In this document: positions 35,554 through 44,678 of the stretch, piece after piece | Layout of the letters: each line of letters opens with the position of its first letter | How positions within the stretch are numbered: the stretch's first letter is position 1 | Assembly (NCBI RefSeq): GCF_902499335.1 | Contig: NZ_CABVQK010000016.1 | Coordinates: 161,105 to 225,104, forward strand | Origin: Burkholderia lata | GTDB taxonomy: Bacteria > Pseudomonadota > Gammaproteobacteria > Burkholderiales > Burkholderiaceae | DNA length: 64,000 nucleotides | Direction of reading: 5' to 3' | Made by a program: the position numbers and the translations under genes | Notes under the pieces: model-generated | The model's database searches: none | The model's input: only the letters and a program-made list of their open reading frames with translations | Told to the model about the DNA's origin: nothing

Positions 35554-36669
35554 ATGCGCGCAGTGCCCTTTCCTGACAGCGGCACCCTTGGTGAAACCTC
35601 TTCCGGCGCGGCCGTGCGCGACCTGCGCCGCGTGCCGATTCATCCCGATCACTGGTACCCGCTCGCGTGGTCGCGCGAGCTGAAACGCGGCAAGACGCTC
35701 GGCGTGCGCTTCGCCGGCGATCCGATCGTGCTCGTGCGCACCGAATCCGGCGCCGTGTACGCGCTCGAGGATCGTTGCGCGCACCGCCAGGTGCCGCTGC
35801 ACGCGGGCGTCGTGAGCGGCGAGACGCTGCGCTGCTGCTATCACGGCTGGACCTACGCGTGCGACAGCGGCCGTTGCGTCGACGTGCCGTACCTCGGCCG
35901 CGAGCGCTTGCCCAACGGCGTGCGCGCGTATCCGTGCCGCGAAGCGCACGGGCTGATCTTCGTGTTCCCGGGCGACGCGACGCTCGCCGACACGCGGCCG
36001 TTCCCCGCACTCGAATCGGCGGACGACCGCGCGTTCAAGACGCGCCGCTTCGGCCGCGAGGTCAAGTGCCACTACTCGTTCATGCACGAGAACCTGATGG
36101 ACATGAACCATCAGTTCCTGCATCGCAAGCAGATGGGGCAGATGCGCGCGCGCTCGGTCGGCCGGCGCCGCGGCGACGACTGGGTCGAAGTCGACTACAC
36201 GTTCGCGCGGATGGAAGGCAAGCAGCCGGTCGGCGAGGCGCTCGTGTTCGGCGCGAGCAAGAAGCCGGCCGACCAGGCCGACAAGAGCGTGATGACGGTA
36301 CGCACCGGCTATCCGTACCAGACACTGCAGATCCGCTCGAGCGAAGGCACGCTCGTGATGGACCTGTGGATCGTCTACGTGCCGCTCGACGCCGAGCAAC
36401 GCACCAACCGCACGTTCGGACTGCTGTCGATCCACAAGCCCGGCATCCCGTTCGCGCTCGATCTCGCGTGGCCGCTGCTCGTCTGGTTCACCGAGCGCAT
36501 CTTCCGCGAGGATCGCTGGATCGTCGAGCGCGAGCAGGAAGCGCACGACGCCCAAGGCGCCGACTGGAACCACGAGGTGTTTCCGGTCATCAACGAGCTG
36601 CGCGACCTGCTGCGCCAGTGCGGCGCGCGCACGGTGATTCCGATCCGCGACGCGCGCGACGGCGCGTGA
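35554..36669 (+). CDS. Rieske-type aromatic ring-hydroxylating oxygenase, alpha subunit
   Basis: Oxygenase of 371 residues. The Rieske [2Fe-2S] ligands are C75, H77, C94 and H97, and the mononuclear iron ligands are H186 and H190 in 'NLMDMNHQFLHR', preceded by the bridging D183. It resembles single-component vanillate/phthalate-type oxygenases, but no reductase gene lies nearby, so it must borrow one. The ATG at 35554 has GGAGG eight bases upstream; an in-frame start at 35512 lacks a site. The substrate is unknown. Confidence 0.88.
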   Translation: MRAVPFPDSGTLGETSSGAAVRDLRRVPIHPDHWYPLAWSRELKRGKTLGVRFAGDPIVLVRTESGAVYALEDRCAHRQVPLHAGVVSGETLRCCYHGWTYACDSGRCVDVPYLGRERLPNGVRAYPCREAHGLIFVFPGDATLADTRPFPALESADDRAFKTRRFGREVKCHYSFMHENLMDMNHQFLHRKQMGQMRARSVGRRRGDDWVEVDYTFARMEGKQPVGEALVFGASKKPADQADKSVMTVRTGYPYQTLQIRSSEGTLVMDLWIVYVPLDAEQRTNRTFGLLSIHKPGIPFALDLAWPLLVWFTERIFREDRWIVEREQEAHDAQGADWNHEVFPVINELRDLLRQCGARTVIPIRDARDGA

Positions 36670-36697
36670 TGCGTGCGGCGTGCCATCGCGCGCGCCG

Positions 36698-37087
36698 TTA
36701 CAACCGGAATGCGCCCGGCAGCAATGCGTGGGCCGTCGTGACCTCGACGGCCCCTTTCAGGTTGGCCAGGATCACTTCGATGTCGGGCGTGCCGATTTCG
36801 ATGATCACCTGGCGGCACGCGCCGCACGGCGCGATCGGGCCGTCGGTGTCGCCCACGACCGCGAGCCGCGTGAAATCCCCCGGACGATAGCCGGCGGCGA
36901 TGGCCGAAAACATCGCCGTGCGTTCCGCGCAATTGCAGAGTCCGTAGGACGCGTTCTCGACATTGCAGCCGTGAAAGATCGTCCCGTCGCGCGCCTGCAG
37001 CGCCGCGCCGACCTTAAAGCGCGAATACGGCGCATACGCGCGTTCACGCGCCGCCTTCGCCGCTTCGATCAGTTCATGTCGTTCCAT
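36698..37087 (-). CDS. cdd: Cytidine deaminase
   Basis: Enzyme of 129 residues that deaminates (deoxy)cytidine to (deoxy)uridine. The zinc ligands are C53 (in CAE, with catalytic E55), C88 and C91 (PCGAC). It is the short homotetrameric type. GGAGG precedes the ATG at 37087. It lies downstream of deoA and nupC on the same strand, so together they import nucleosides, deaminate them and release the free base. It converges with the Rieske gene, 28 bases apart. Confidence 0.93.
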   Translation of the reverse strand: MERHELIEAAKAARERAYAPYSRFKVGAALQARDGTIFHGCNVENASYGLCNCAERTAMFSAIAAGYRPGDFTRLAVVGDTDGPIAPCGACRQVIIEIGTPDIEVILANLKGAVEVTTAHALLPGAFRL

Positions 37088-37197
37088 CTCGTCGTGCCTC
37101 CGATTGTGTGCCGGGATAGTTCGGCGCGGCCGAATCCCGGCCGTCACGATGCGCCCGTGACGTGAAGCGATCGCCAGTGTCGGCACCGGCGATCGGA

Positions 37198-38514
37198 TCA
37201 GCCGATCCGCTGATAAATGGTCGGTGGCGCGTCGCCCGTCTCGCCCAGCACGTAGCTGCGCTGGATCGCGTCCACCGCGTGCGCCGCCGAGGCAGCATCG
37301 CGGGCATGCACGTAACCGAGCGGCTGGCCGGCGTCGACACGCTGCCCGATCTCCGCGAGCGCCGTCAGGCCGACACTGTAGTCGATCGCATCCGCCGCGC
37401 GTGTGCGGCCGCCCCCGAGCGCGACGACCGCCAGCCCGAGCGCGCGGCAATCGACCCGCTGCACCACGCCGCTCGCGCGCGCCGGAACCGGCACGACCAC
37501 CTCCGCCCGCGCAAGATGACGCGCGGGCGCATCGATCAGGTTTGCAGGGCCGCCGAGCGCCGTGACCATCCTCGCGAAGCGTTCCGCCGCCGCACCCGAA
37601 TCGAGCGCGTGCTGCAACTTCGCGCGCGCGTCCGCGACGTCGCGTGCCAGCCCGCCGGTGACGAGCAGCTCTGCGGAAAGTGCCATCGTGACGTCGTGCA
37701 GGCGCGCCGGACGCGACTTGCCCGTCAGGTAGTCGATCGCGCATGCCACTTCGAGCGCATTGCCCGCGCACGGTGCGAGCGACTGGTTCATGTCGGTGAG
37801 GATCGCGGTCGTCTTCATGCCGGCGCCGTTGCCGACGTCGACGATGCTGCGGGCCAGTTCCGCCGACTGCTCGGCGGTCGGCATGAATGCGCCGGAGCCG
37901 ACCTTGACGTCCATCACGAGCCCGTCGAGACCGGCCGCGAGCTTCTTCGACAGGATCGACGCAGTGATCATCGCGACCGACTCGACGGTCGCCGTCACGT
38001 CGCGAATCGCATAGATGCGCATGTCGGCCGGCGCCAGCCGCGCGGTCTGCCCGATGATCGCGACGCCGACGTCGCGCACCGTGCGTCGAAACGCGTCCGT
38101 ATCGGGCGTCACGTCGTAACCTGGAATCGCGCTCAACTTGTCGAGCGTGCCGCCGGTATGGCCGAGCCCGCGCCCCGAGATCATCGGCACGTAGCCGCCG
38201 CACGCGGCCACCATCGGCCCGAGCATCAGCGACACGACATCGCCGACGCCGCCGGTCGAATGCTTGTCGATCACCGGCCCGTCGAGCTCGAGCGCGCGCC
38301 AGTCGAGCACGTCGCCCGAGTCCCGCTGCGCGAGCGTCAGCGCAACGCGCTCGTCGACGCTCAGGTCGTTGAAGTACACCGCCATCGCGAACGCGGCCAC
38401 CTGGCCCTCGGTCACGCTGCCGTCGGTCACACCGCGCACGAACGCGGCGATCCCGTCGCGATCGAGCGGCTGCCGGTTACGCTTCTGGCGAATGAATTCC
38501 TGCGGTAAAAACAT
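37198..38514 (-). CDS. deoA: Thymidine phosphorylase
   Basis: Enzyme of 438 residues that splits thymidine or deoxyuridine with phosphate into base and deoxyribose-1-phosphate. The phosphate/substrate signature 'DKHSTGGVGDVVSL' is near residue 82, and 'GRGLGHTGGTLDKL' follows. The ATG at 38514 has GGAGAGG upstream. It is 38 bases behind nupC. The released thymine or uracil would feed the reductive pathway encoded just upstream. Confidence 0.93.
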   Translation of the reverse strand: MFLPQEFIRQKRNRQPLDRDGIAAFVRGVTDGSVTEGQVAAFAMAVYFNDLSVDERVALTLAQRDSGDVLDWRALELDGPVIDKHSTGGVGDVVSLMLGPMVAACGGYVPMISGRGLGHTGGTLDKLSAIPGYDVTPDTDAFRRTVRDVGVAIIGQTARLAPADMRIYAIRDVTATVESVAMITASILSKKLAAGLDGLVMDVKVGSGAFMPTAEQSAELARSIVDVGNGAGMKTTAILTDMNQSLAPCAGNALEVACAIDYLTGKSRPARLHDVTMALSAELLVTGGLARDVADARAKLQHALDSGAAAERFARMVTALGGPANLIDAPARHLARAEVVVPVPARASGVVQRVDCRALGLAVVALGGGRTRAADAIDYSVGLTALAEIGQRVDAGQPLGYVHARDAASAAHAVDAIQRSYVLGETGDAPPTIYQRIG

Positions 38515-38552
38515 CGTTGCCTCTCCTTGATCGGTCAGTGGCCGCGTCGGGC

Positions 38553-39827
38553 TCAATGCAGGGAAAAGAACAGGCCGGCGATCGCGGCGCTCATCAGGTT
38601 CGACAGCGTCGCGGCCGTCAGCGCGCGCAGGCCGTGCCGCGCGACTTCCGAGCGGCGTTCGGGCGCGACCGCGCTGAAGCCGCCCGCGAGAATCGCGATC
38701 GACGAGAAGTTCGCGAAGCCGCACAGCGCGAACGACACGATCGCGAGCGTCTTCGGGTCGAGCACCTGCAGGCCGGCGGCCGCGACGTGCTCACCGCCCT
38801 TCAGGTACGGCGACAGGTCGCCATACGCGACGAACTCGTTGAAGATCAGCTTCTCGCCGATGAAGTTGCCGGCCAGTGTCGCGTCGTGCCACGGCACGCC
38901 GATGATCCACGCGAGCGGCGCGAACAGGTGGCCGATGATACCCACGAGCGTGATCTGCGGAAAGCCCGCGAACGCGGCCACGCCGCCGACGATGAGGTTC
39001 ATCAGCGCGATGAGCCCCACGAACGCGATCAGCATCGCGCCGACGTTGATCGCGATCCGCATCCCGACCGCCGCACCGGACGCCGCCGCCTCGATCACGT
39101 TGGCGGCGCGCTTGTCGTCGAAGTCGAGCCCGTCGACCACGACGCGGCTCGGCTCGACCGTCGGATACAGCAGCTTGCCGAACAGCAGCCCACCGGGCAC
39201 CGCCATGAACGACGCGGCGAGCAGGTATTCCATCTTCACGCCGAGACCGGCGTAGCCGACCAGCACCGAGCCCGCGACCGACGCCATGCCGCTCGCCATC
39301 ACCGTGAAGATCTCGGCGCTCGTCATGTTCCGCACGAACGGCTTCACGAGCGCGGGCATCTCGCTTTGCCCGAGAAAGATCGTCGCCACCGCCGAGCACG
39401 CCTCGATGCGGCTCACGCCGAGCACTTTCGCCAGCGCCGCGCCGAGGATCGCGACGATCCACTTCATCACGCCGATGTAGTACAGCACCGCGATCAGCGC
39501 GGTCACGAAGATGATCATCGGCAGCACGCGCAGGCCGAACACGAACCCGCCGTCGCCGAACAGCTGGAACATCCGGCTGTCGACCAGCCCGCCGAATACG
39601 AACGCGATGCCGTGATTGCCCATGTCGAGCACGCGATTGACGCCGTTCGCGGCTGCCGCCAGCGCCGTGCGGCCCGACGGCACAAACAGCACCAGCGCGC
39701 CGATCGCCAGCTGCGTGCACAGTGCGGCGATCATGGTCCGGCGGCTCACCGCGCGCCGGTTGTTCGACAGCAGATAGGCAACCAGCAGCAGGAACAGCAT
39801 ACCCAGGAGACTGCGCAGAATATCCAC
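38553..39827 (-). CDS. nupC: NupC-family nucleoside transporter (CNT)
   Basis: Inner-membrane nucleoside:H+ symporter of 424 residues with about ten membrane spans. The CNT signatures 'GQSEMPALVKPF' and 'LIFNEFVAYGDLSPYL' are present. The start is a GTG at 39827 with AAGGAG six bases before it; the ATG at 39890 would add an unlike hydrophilic head. It heads the nupC-deoA-cdd salvage operon. Confidence 0.92.
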   Translation of the reverse strand: MDILRSLLGMLFLLLVAYLLSNNRRAVSRRTMIAALCTQLAIGALVLFVPSGRTALAAAANGVNRVLDMGNHGIAFVFGGLVDSRMFQLFGDGGFVFGLRVLPMIIFVTALIAVLYYIGVMKWIVAILGAALAKVLGVSRIEACSAVATIFLGQSEMPALVKPFVRNMTSAEIFTVMASGMASVAGSVLVGYAGLGVKMEYLLAASFMAVPGGLLFGKLLYPTVEPSRVVVDGLDFDDKRAANVIEAAASGAAVGMRIAINVGAMLIAFVGLIALMNLIVGGVAAFAGFPQITLVGIIGHLFAPLAWIIGVPWHDATLAGNFIGEKLIFNEFVAYGDLSPYLKGGEHVAAAGLQVLDPKTLAIVSFALCGFANFSSIAILAGGFSAVAPERRSEVARHGLRALTAATLSNLMSAAIAGLFFSLH

Positions 39828-40169
39828 CTCGTACTCCTTGCTCTCAATGTTGTTGGACTGTTCGGCGGGCGGCCCGGCACGCCTGCGCAACGCCGTCGGT
39901 GGATATTACTCGCCGTCATGCACGCCGACAACGCAAACAAAATGGCCGCGCTTGCGCGCCGTCGCGTGTTGCATCAACTTGCTCAGTTCTTCTATGTACT
40001 GGTGGATCGGAAAGACGAGATCACACGCAATCCGTCCCAAATATTGAGAGAATTGTCGGGATGCGGAGAGGGGAGATTCGGGCCGGACGGGTGCCCGCAC
40101 GAACGGGAAAGCAGATTCAAGCGTGGGGCGTGCCGTTCGACCCGACACGCCCCGCGCGATACGCGAGGT
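39828..40169. other. Intergenic stretch between dihydropyrimidinase and nupC
   Basis: About 340 bases without a gene. Its left part near 39950-40060 is relatively AT-rich and probably carries the nupC promoter (minus strand). The right part holds the hairpin listed at 40125. Confidence 0.45.
40125..40153 (-). terminator. Hairpin after dihydropyrimidinase gene, possible terminator
   Basis: GGGGCGTG-N13-CACGCCCC forms a perfect 8-bp stem that begins 17 bases after the stop of the gene at 40170. No strong T-run follows it. Confidence 0.45.
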
Positions 40170-41627
40170 TCAGCCGGCGCGCTCGACCGGATGCGGTTCG
40201 CGCAGCCGGTTCGCGATCCGCGCGGCCTCGTAGTAGCTGGCCGCCGGCGGGCGCTTCAGGTAGCGGCCCGCGCCGCGCACGGCGCGCAGATCGCCGTCGG
40301 CCCACGCGAGTGCGCCGCGCGTGAGCGTGTGCGTCGCGACGCCCTGCACCGTCATCCCCTCGAACACGTTGAAGTCGACCTGCTGGTGATGGGTCTTCAC
40401 CGAGATCGTCTTCGTCGCGGCAGGATCCCACACGACGAGGTCGGCATCGGCGCCCACCTGCACGGCACCCTTGCGCGGATACAGGTTGAAGATCTGCGCG
40501 GCGTTCGTCGACGTGATCCGCACGAACTCGTTCGGCGTGATGCGGCCATGATTCACGCCGTGATGCCACAGCACCGACATGCGATCCTCGACACCGCCGC
40601 AGCCGTTCGGGATCTTCGTGAAATCGTCGCGGCCCATCGCCTTCTGCGACGCGCAGAACACGCAGTGGTCGGTCGCCGTCGTATGCAGCTGCCCCGCCTG
40701 CAGCCCGCGCCACAGCGCCTCGCGATGCTCGGCAGAGCGGAACGGCGGGCTCATCACGTGCGCGGCCGCACGCGTCCAGTCCGGATCGCGATACACAGCC
40801 TCGTCGATCACCAGGTGGCCCGGCAGCACCTCGCCGAACACGCGCAGCCCTTCGCTGCGCGCACGCGCGATCGCGTCGACCGCATCCTTTGCGGAGACAT
40901 GCACGATATACACGGGCACGCCGAGCACCTGCGCGATGCGGATCGCGCGGTTCGCGGCCTCGCCCTCGACCTCCGGCGGCCGCGACAGCGGATGCGCCTC
41001 CGGCCCTGTCATCCCGCGCGCGAGCAGCGCCTTCTGCAGCTGGAACACGAGCTCGCCGTTCTCCGCGTGCACGGTCGGCAGCGCACCGAGTTCGAGCGAA
41101 CGCGAGAAGCTGTTCACGAGCACCTCGTCGTCGGCCATGATCGCGTTCTTGTACGCCATGAAGTGCTTGAAGCTCGACACGCCATGCTCGCGCACGAGCG
41201 TGCCCATGTCGCGATGCACGCTCTCGTCCCACCACGTCACGGCCACGTGAAAGCCGTAGTCGGCCGCCGCCTTCTCGGCCCAGCCGCGCCATGCCTGGAA
41301 CGCGTCCATCAGCGGCTGCTTCGGGCTCGGGATCACGAAGTCGATGATGCTCGTCGTGCCGCCCGCGAGCCCGGCGGCCGTGCCCGAGTAGAAATCGTCG
41401 CTCGCGGTCGTGCCCATGAACGGCAGTTCCATGTGCGTATGCGGATCGATGCCGCCCGGCATCACGTACTGGTCGTGCGCGTCGACGACGGTCGCGCCGG
41501 CCGGTGCATCGATCTGCTCGGCGATCTGCAGGATCGTGCCGCCGTATTCCGGAGCTGCGCAGAGCACGTCCGCGCGATAGGAACGGTCCGCATCGACCAC
41601 GGTGCCGCCACGAATCAGGATTGCCAT
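40170..41627 (-). CDS. hydA: Dihydropyrimidinase
   Basis: Zinc amidohydrolase of 485 residues that opens dihydrouracil or dihydrothymine to the N-carbamoyl-beta-amino acid. The metal ligands H63 and H65 are in DPHTH, the carbamylated lysine is K160 in 'KHFMAYKN', and H187 is in 'TVHAENGE'. It may also act on hydantoins. It is the second step after PreA/PreT, encoded just upstream on the same strand with the NCS1 permease between. Confidence 0.92.
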   Translation of the reverse strand: MAILIRGGTVVDADRSYRADVLCAAPEYGGTILQIAEQIDAPAGATVVDAHDQYVMPGGIDPHTHMELPFMGTTASDDFYSGTAAGLAGGTTSIIDFVIPSPKQPLMDAFQAWRGWAEKAAADYGFHVAVTWWDESVHRDMGTLVREHGVSSFKHFMAYKNAIMADDEVLVNSFSRSLELGALPTVHAENGELVFQLQKALLARGMTGPEAHPLSRPPEVEGEAANRAIRIAQVLGVPVYIVHVSAKDAVDAIARARSEGLRVFGEVLPGHLVIDEAVYRDPDWTRAAAHVMSPPFRSAEHREALWRGLQAGQLHTTATDHCVFCASQKAMGRDDFTKIPNGCGGVEDRMSVLWHHGVNHGRITPNEFVRITSTNAAQIFNLYPRKGAVQVGADADLVVWDPAATKTISVKTHHQQVDFNVFEGMTVQGVATHTLTRGALAWADGDLRAVRGAGRYLKRPPAASYYEAARIANRLREPHPVERAG

Positions 41628-41688
41628 TGGGTTGCCTCCTCGTTGACTGTCGGGTGCCGCATCACATGCATCGCACGCATCCTGTGCG

Positions 41689-43197
41689 TCATGCGCTCGC
41701 GATCTGCGCGCGCTGTCCGGCGCGCCACTTCATCCAGGTGCCGTACACGCACGACGCCAGCACGAGGCCGACGAACCACGCGTACGTGTAAAGCGTGTTG
41801 AAGAACGCGGGCACGTTAGGAAACGACGCCGGAAAGGCCGTGTGCAGGAAGCCGGGCAGGTTCGGCAGCACGCCGACCGCGAGCGCGGCCAGCGCGGCCG
41901 GATTCCAGCCGCGCGCGTAGCTGAAGCCGCCGCGTTCGTCGAACAGCGCGCGCGTGTCGAGCCGCGTGCCGCGAATCAGGAAGTAGTCGACCATCAGGAT
42001 CCCCGCCACGGGCCCGAGCAGCGCCGAATAGCCGACGAGCCAGGTGAAGATGTAGCCGTCCGTCGTCGCGAGGATCTTCCACGGCATCATCACGATCGCG
42101 ATCGTCGCGGTGATCATTCCGCCCGTGCGGTACGAGATCGCCTTCGGCCACAGGCTCGAGAAGTCGTACGCGGGGCCGACGAGATTCGCGGCGAGGTTGC
42201 AGCACATCGTGTCGAGCGTGAGGATCACGAGCGCGATGCCCACGCCGATACCCGTCATCCGGCTCGTCAGGTCGATCGGATCCCAGATCGCGTTGCCGTA
42301 GATCACGACGGTCGCCGACGTCACGACGACCGATACCACCGACAGCAGCGCCATCGGCAGCGGCAGCCCGATCGACTGCCCGATCATCTGGTCGCGCTGC
42401 GAATGCGCGAAGCGCGTGAAATCGGGAATGTTCAGCGCGAGCGTCGCCCAGAAGCCGACCATCGCGGTCAGGCCCGGCCAGAAGGTCGCCCAGAACAGCC
42501 CGGCCTTCTTGCCGCCCGCCGCGAACTGCGACGGCGCCGACAGCATCGTGCCGAAGCCGCCCGCCTTCGACGTCGCCCACCACACGAGCGCCACGCACAT
42601 CACGACCTTGATCGGCGCGGACCAGCTTTCGAGCCAGCGGATCGAATCGGTGCCGTGCCAGATGAAGTAGATCTGCAGCGCCCAGAACACGAGGAAGCAC
42701 GCGAGCTGCCCGAACCCGATGCCGATGACCGGCAGCGCCGCGCCGTGCAGCGCGTTGCCGGTCAGGATGTTCAACAGCGTATAGATCGCGCTGCCGCCGA
42801 GCCAGGTCTGGATCCCGTACCAGCCGCACGCGACGATCGCGCGCAACAGCGCCGGCAGCTTCGCGCCCTGCGTGCCGAACGACGCACGCACGAGCACCGC
42901 GTACGGAATCCCGTGCTTCGCGCCCGCATGGCCGATCAGCAGCATCGGCACGAGCACGATCAGGTTGCCGAGCAGCACGGTCGTCACGGCCTGCCACGGC
43001 GACATGCCTTCCTGGATCAGCCCGGCCGCGAGCATGTACGACGCGATGTTCATCACCATCCCGACCCATAGCGCCGCGAAGTGATACCACCTCCACGTGC
43101 GCTGCGCCGGCGTCGTCGGCGCGAGGTCGTCGTTGTACAGGCTGCCGCCCTGCGCCGCGGCGCTGTCGGGATCGGCGGGATTCGCTGCGTGATTCAT
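41689..43197 (-). CDS. NCS1-family nucleobase permease
   Basis: Inner-membrane transporter of about 502 residues with twelve membrane spans, of the NCS1 (nucleobase/hydantoin/allantoin) family. 'PWQAVTTVLLGNLIVLVPMLLIGHAG' and 'NIPDFTRFAHSQRDQMIGQ' are family hallmarks. Its place between dihydropyrimidinase and PreA implies import of uracil, thymine or their dihydro forms. The ATG at 43197 has GGAG eight bases upstream; a GTG at 43206 overlaps that site and is less likely. Confidence 0.9.
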   Translation of the reverse strand: MNHAANPADPDSAAAQGGSLYNDDLAPTTPAQRTWRWYHFAALWVGMVMNIASYMLAAGLIQEGMSPWQAVTTVLLGNLIVLVPMLLIGHAGAKHGIPYAVLVRASFGTQGAKLPALLRAIVACGWYGIQTWLGGSAIYTLLNILTGNALHGAALPVIGIGFGQLACFLVFWALQIYFIWHGTDSIRWLESWSAPIKVVMCVALVWWATSKAGGFGTMLSAPSQFAAGGKKAGLFWATFWPGLTAMVGFWATLALNIPDFTRFAHSQRDQMIGQSIGLPLPMALLSVVSVVVTSATVVIYGNAIWDPIDLTSRMTGIGVGIALVILTLDTMCCNLAANLVGPAYDFSSLWPKAISYRTGGMITATIAIVMMPWKILATTDGYIFTWLVGYSALLGPVAGILMVDYFLIRGTRLDTRALFDERGGFSYARGWNPAALAALAVGVLPNLPGFLHTAFPASFPNVPAFFNTLYTYAWFVGLVLASCVYGTWMKWRAGQRAQIASA

Positions 43198-43297
43198 CGA
43201 ACTCACTCCACGAAAACGTCAGCGCCGGCATCCTGCGATGCCGGCCCGGGTGGAACGAAAAGCGACGGTGCGGGATGCCCCGCGCCGCCGGACGCCG

Positions 43298-44614
43298 TCA
43301 AGCAGCCTTCTTCGCGTGCTTCTCGGGTGCCGCCGCGCCTGCACCCGCACCCGCGTCCGCACTCGCCGGATTATTCGGATGCGTGGTCCAGTTCGCGTAA
43401 TCGCCCGAATCGACACGCTCCATCGTGATGCATTGCTCGACCGGACACACGTGCATGCAAAGATTGCACCCGACGCATTCCGAATCGACCACTTCGAAGT
43501 GCCGCACGCCGTCCTTCGTCGCCGTGATCGCCTGGTGCGACGTGTCCTCGCACGCAATATGGCACAGCCCGCACTGGATGCAACGGTCCTGGTCGATGCG
43601 CGCCTTGATGTCGTACTTCAGGTTCAGGTATTTCCAGTCGGTCACGTTCGGCACCGCGCGGCCGCGGATGTCGTCGAGCGTCGCGTAGCCCTTCTCGTCC
43701 ATCCAGTTCGACAGCCCGTCGGCCAGGTCCGACACGATCCGGAAGCCGTAATGCATCGCGGCGGTGCACACCTGCACGCTGCCGGCGCCGAGCACCATGA
43801 ACTCCGCCGCGTCGCGCCATGACGAGATGCCGCCGATGCCCGAGATCGGCAGGTTCGGCGTTTCCGGATCGCGCGCGATCTCCGCGACCATGTTCAGGGC
43901 GATCGGCTTGACCGCCGGGCCGCAATAGCCGCCGTGCGTGCCCTTGCCGTCGACGGTCGGCATCGGCGCCATGTGGTCGAGATCGACCGCGACGATCGAG
44001 TTGATCGTGTTGATCAGCGACACGCCGTCCGCGCCGCCCTTGTACGCGGCGCGCGACCCCATCCGGATGTCGCTGATGTTCGGCGTGAGCTTCACGAGGC
44101 ACGGCAGCTTCGTGCCTTCCTTCACCCAACGCGTGACCATCTCCACATATTCGGGTACCTGTCCGACTGCCGCCCCCATCCCGCGCTCGCTCATCCCGTG
44201 CGGGCAGCCGAAGTTCAGCTCGACCGCGTCGGCGCCCGTATCCTCGACGAGCGGCAGGATCCATTTCCAGTCGCGCTCGTTGCACGGCACCATCAGCGAC
44301 ACGATCAGCGCACGATCCGGCCAGTCGCGCTTCACCTGCGCGATCTCTCTCAGGTTCACGTCCAGCGGACGGTCGGTGATCAGCTCGATGTTGTTCAGTC
44401 CAGCGATGCGCTGGCCGTTCCACTGCACGGCGCCGTAGCGCGAACTGACGTTGACGACGTGCGGATCGAGCCCGAGCGTCTTCCACACGACCCCTCCCCA
44501 GCCCGCCTCGAACGCGCGGTTCACGTTGTAGGCCTTGTCGGTCGGCGGCGCGGATGCCAGCCAGAAGGGATTCGGCGAAGTGATGCCCGCGATGGTGCAG
44601 CGAAGGTCGGCCAT
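43298..44614 (-). CDS. preA: NAD-dependent dihydropyrimidine dehydrogenase, PreA subunit
   Basis: Enzyme subunit of 438 residues that holds the FMN domain reducing uracil or thymine. 'NPFWLASAPPTDKAYNV' opens the TIM barrel, and 'NFGCPHGMSERGMG' and 'PCLVKLTPN' follow. Two 4Fe-4S clusters near the C-terminus are marked by 'CIQCGLCHIAC' and 'CVGCNLCMHVCPVEQC'. The tail is Ala/Lys-rich. PreT follows upstream at 44679 on the same strand, 64 bases away. The ATG at 44614 gives the family start. Confidence 0.93.
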   Translation of the reverse strand: MADLRCTIAGITSPNPFWLASAPPTDKAYNVNRAFEAGWGGVVWKTLGLDPHVVNVSSRYGAVQWNGQRIAGLNNIELITDRPLDVNLREIAQVKRDWPDRALIVSLMVPCNERDWKWILPLVEDTGADAVELNFGCPHGMSERGMGAAVGQVPEYVEMVTRWVKEGTKLPCLVKLTPNISDIRMGSRAAYKGGADGVSLINTINSIVAVDLDHMAPMPTVDGKGTHGGYCGPAVKPIALNMVAEIARDPETPNLPISGIGGISSWRDAAEFMVLGAGSVQVCTAAMHYGFRIVSDLADGLSNWMDEKGYATLDDIRGRAVPNVTDWKYLNLKYDIKARIDQDRCIQCGLCHIACEDTSHQAITATKDGVRHFEVVDSECVGCNLCMHVCPVEQCITMERVDSGDYANWTTHPNNPASADAGAGAGAAAPEKHAKKAA

Positions 44615-44678
44615 GTTCGGCTCCGTGAGAGTGGGGTCGTGTTCGTTGTGCTCGTGGCGTGTGACGCGCGTTGCGCGG

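Noticed and set aside
38517..41801. A 1094-residue open frame opposite deoA, nupC and dihydropyrimidinase
   Set aside because: It lies antisense to three clear genes and has an Arg/His-rich composition; a product of GC-rich codon bias.
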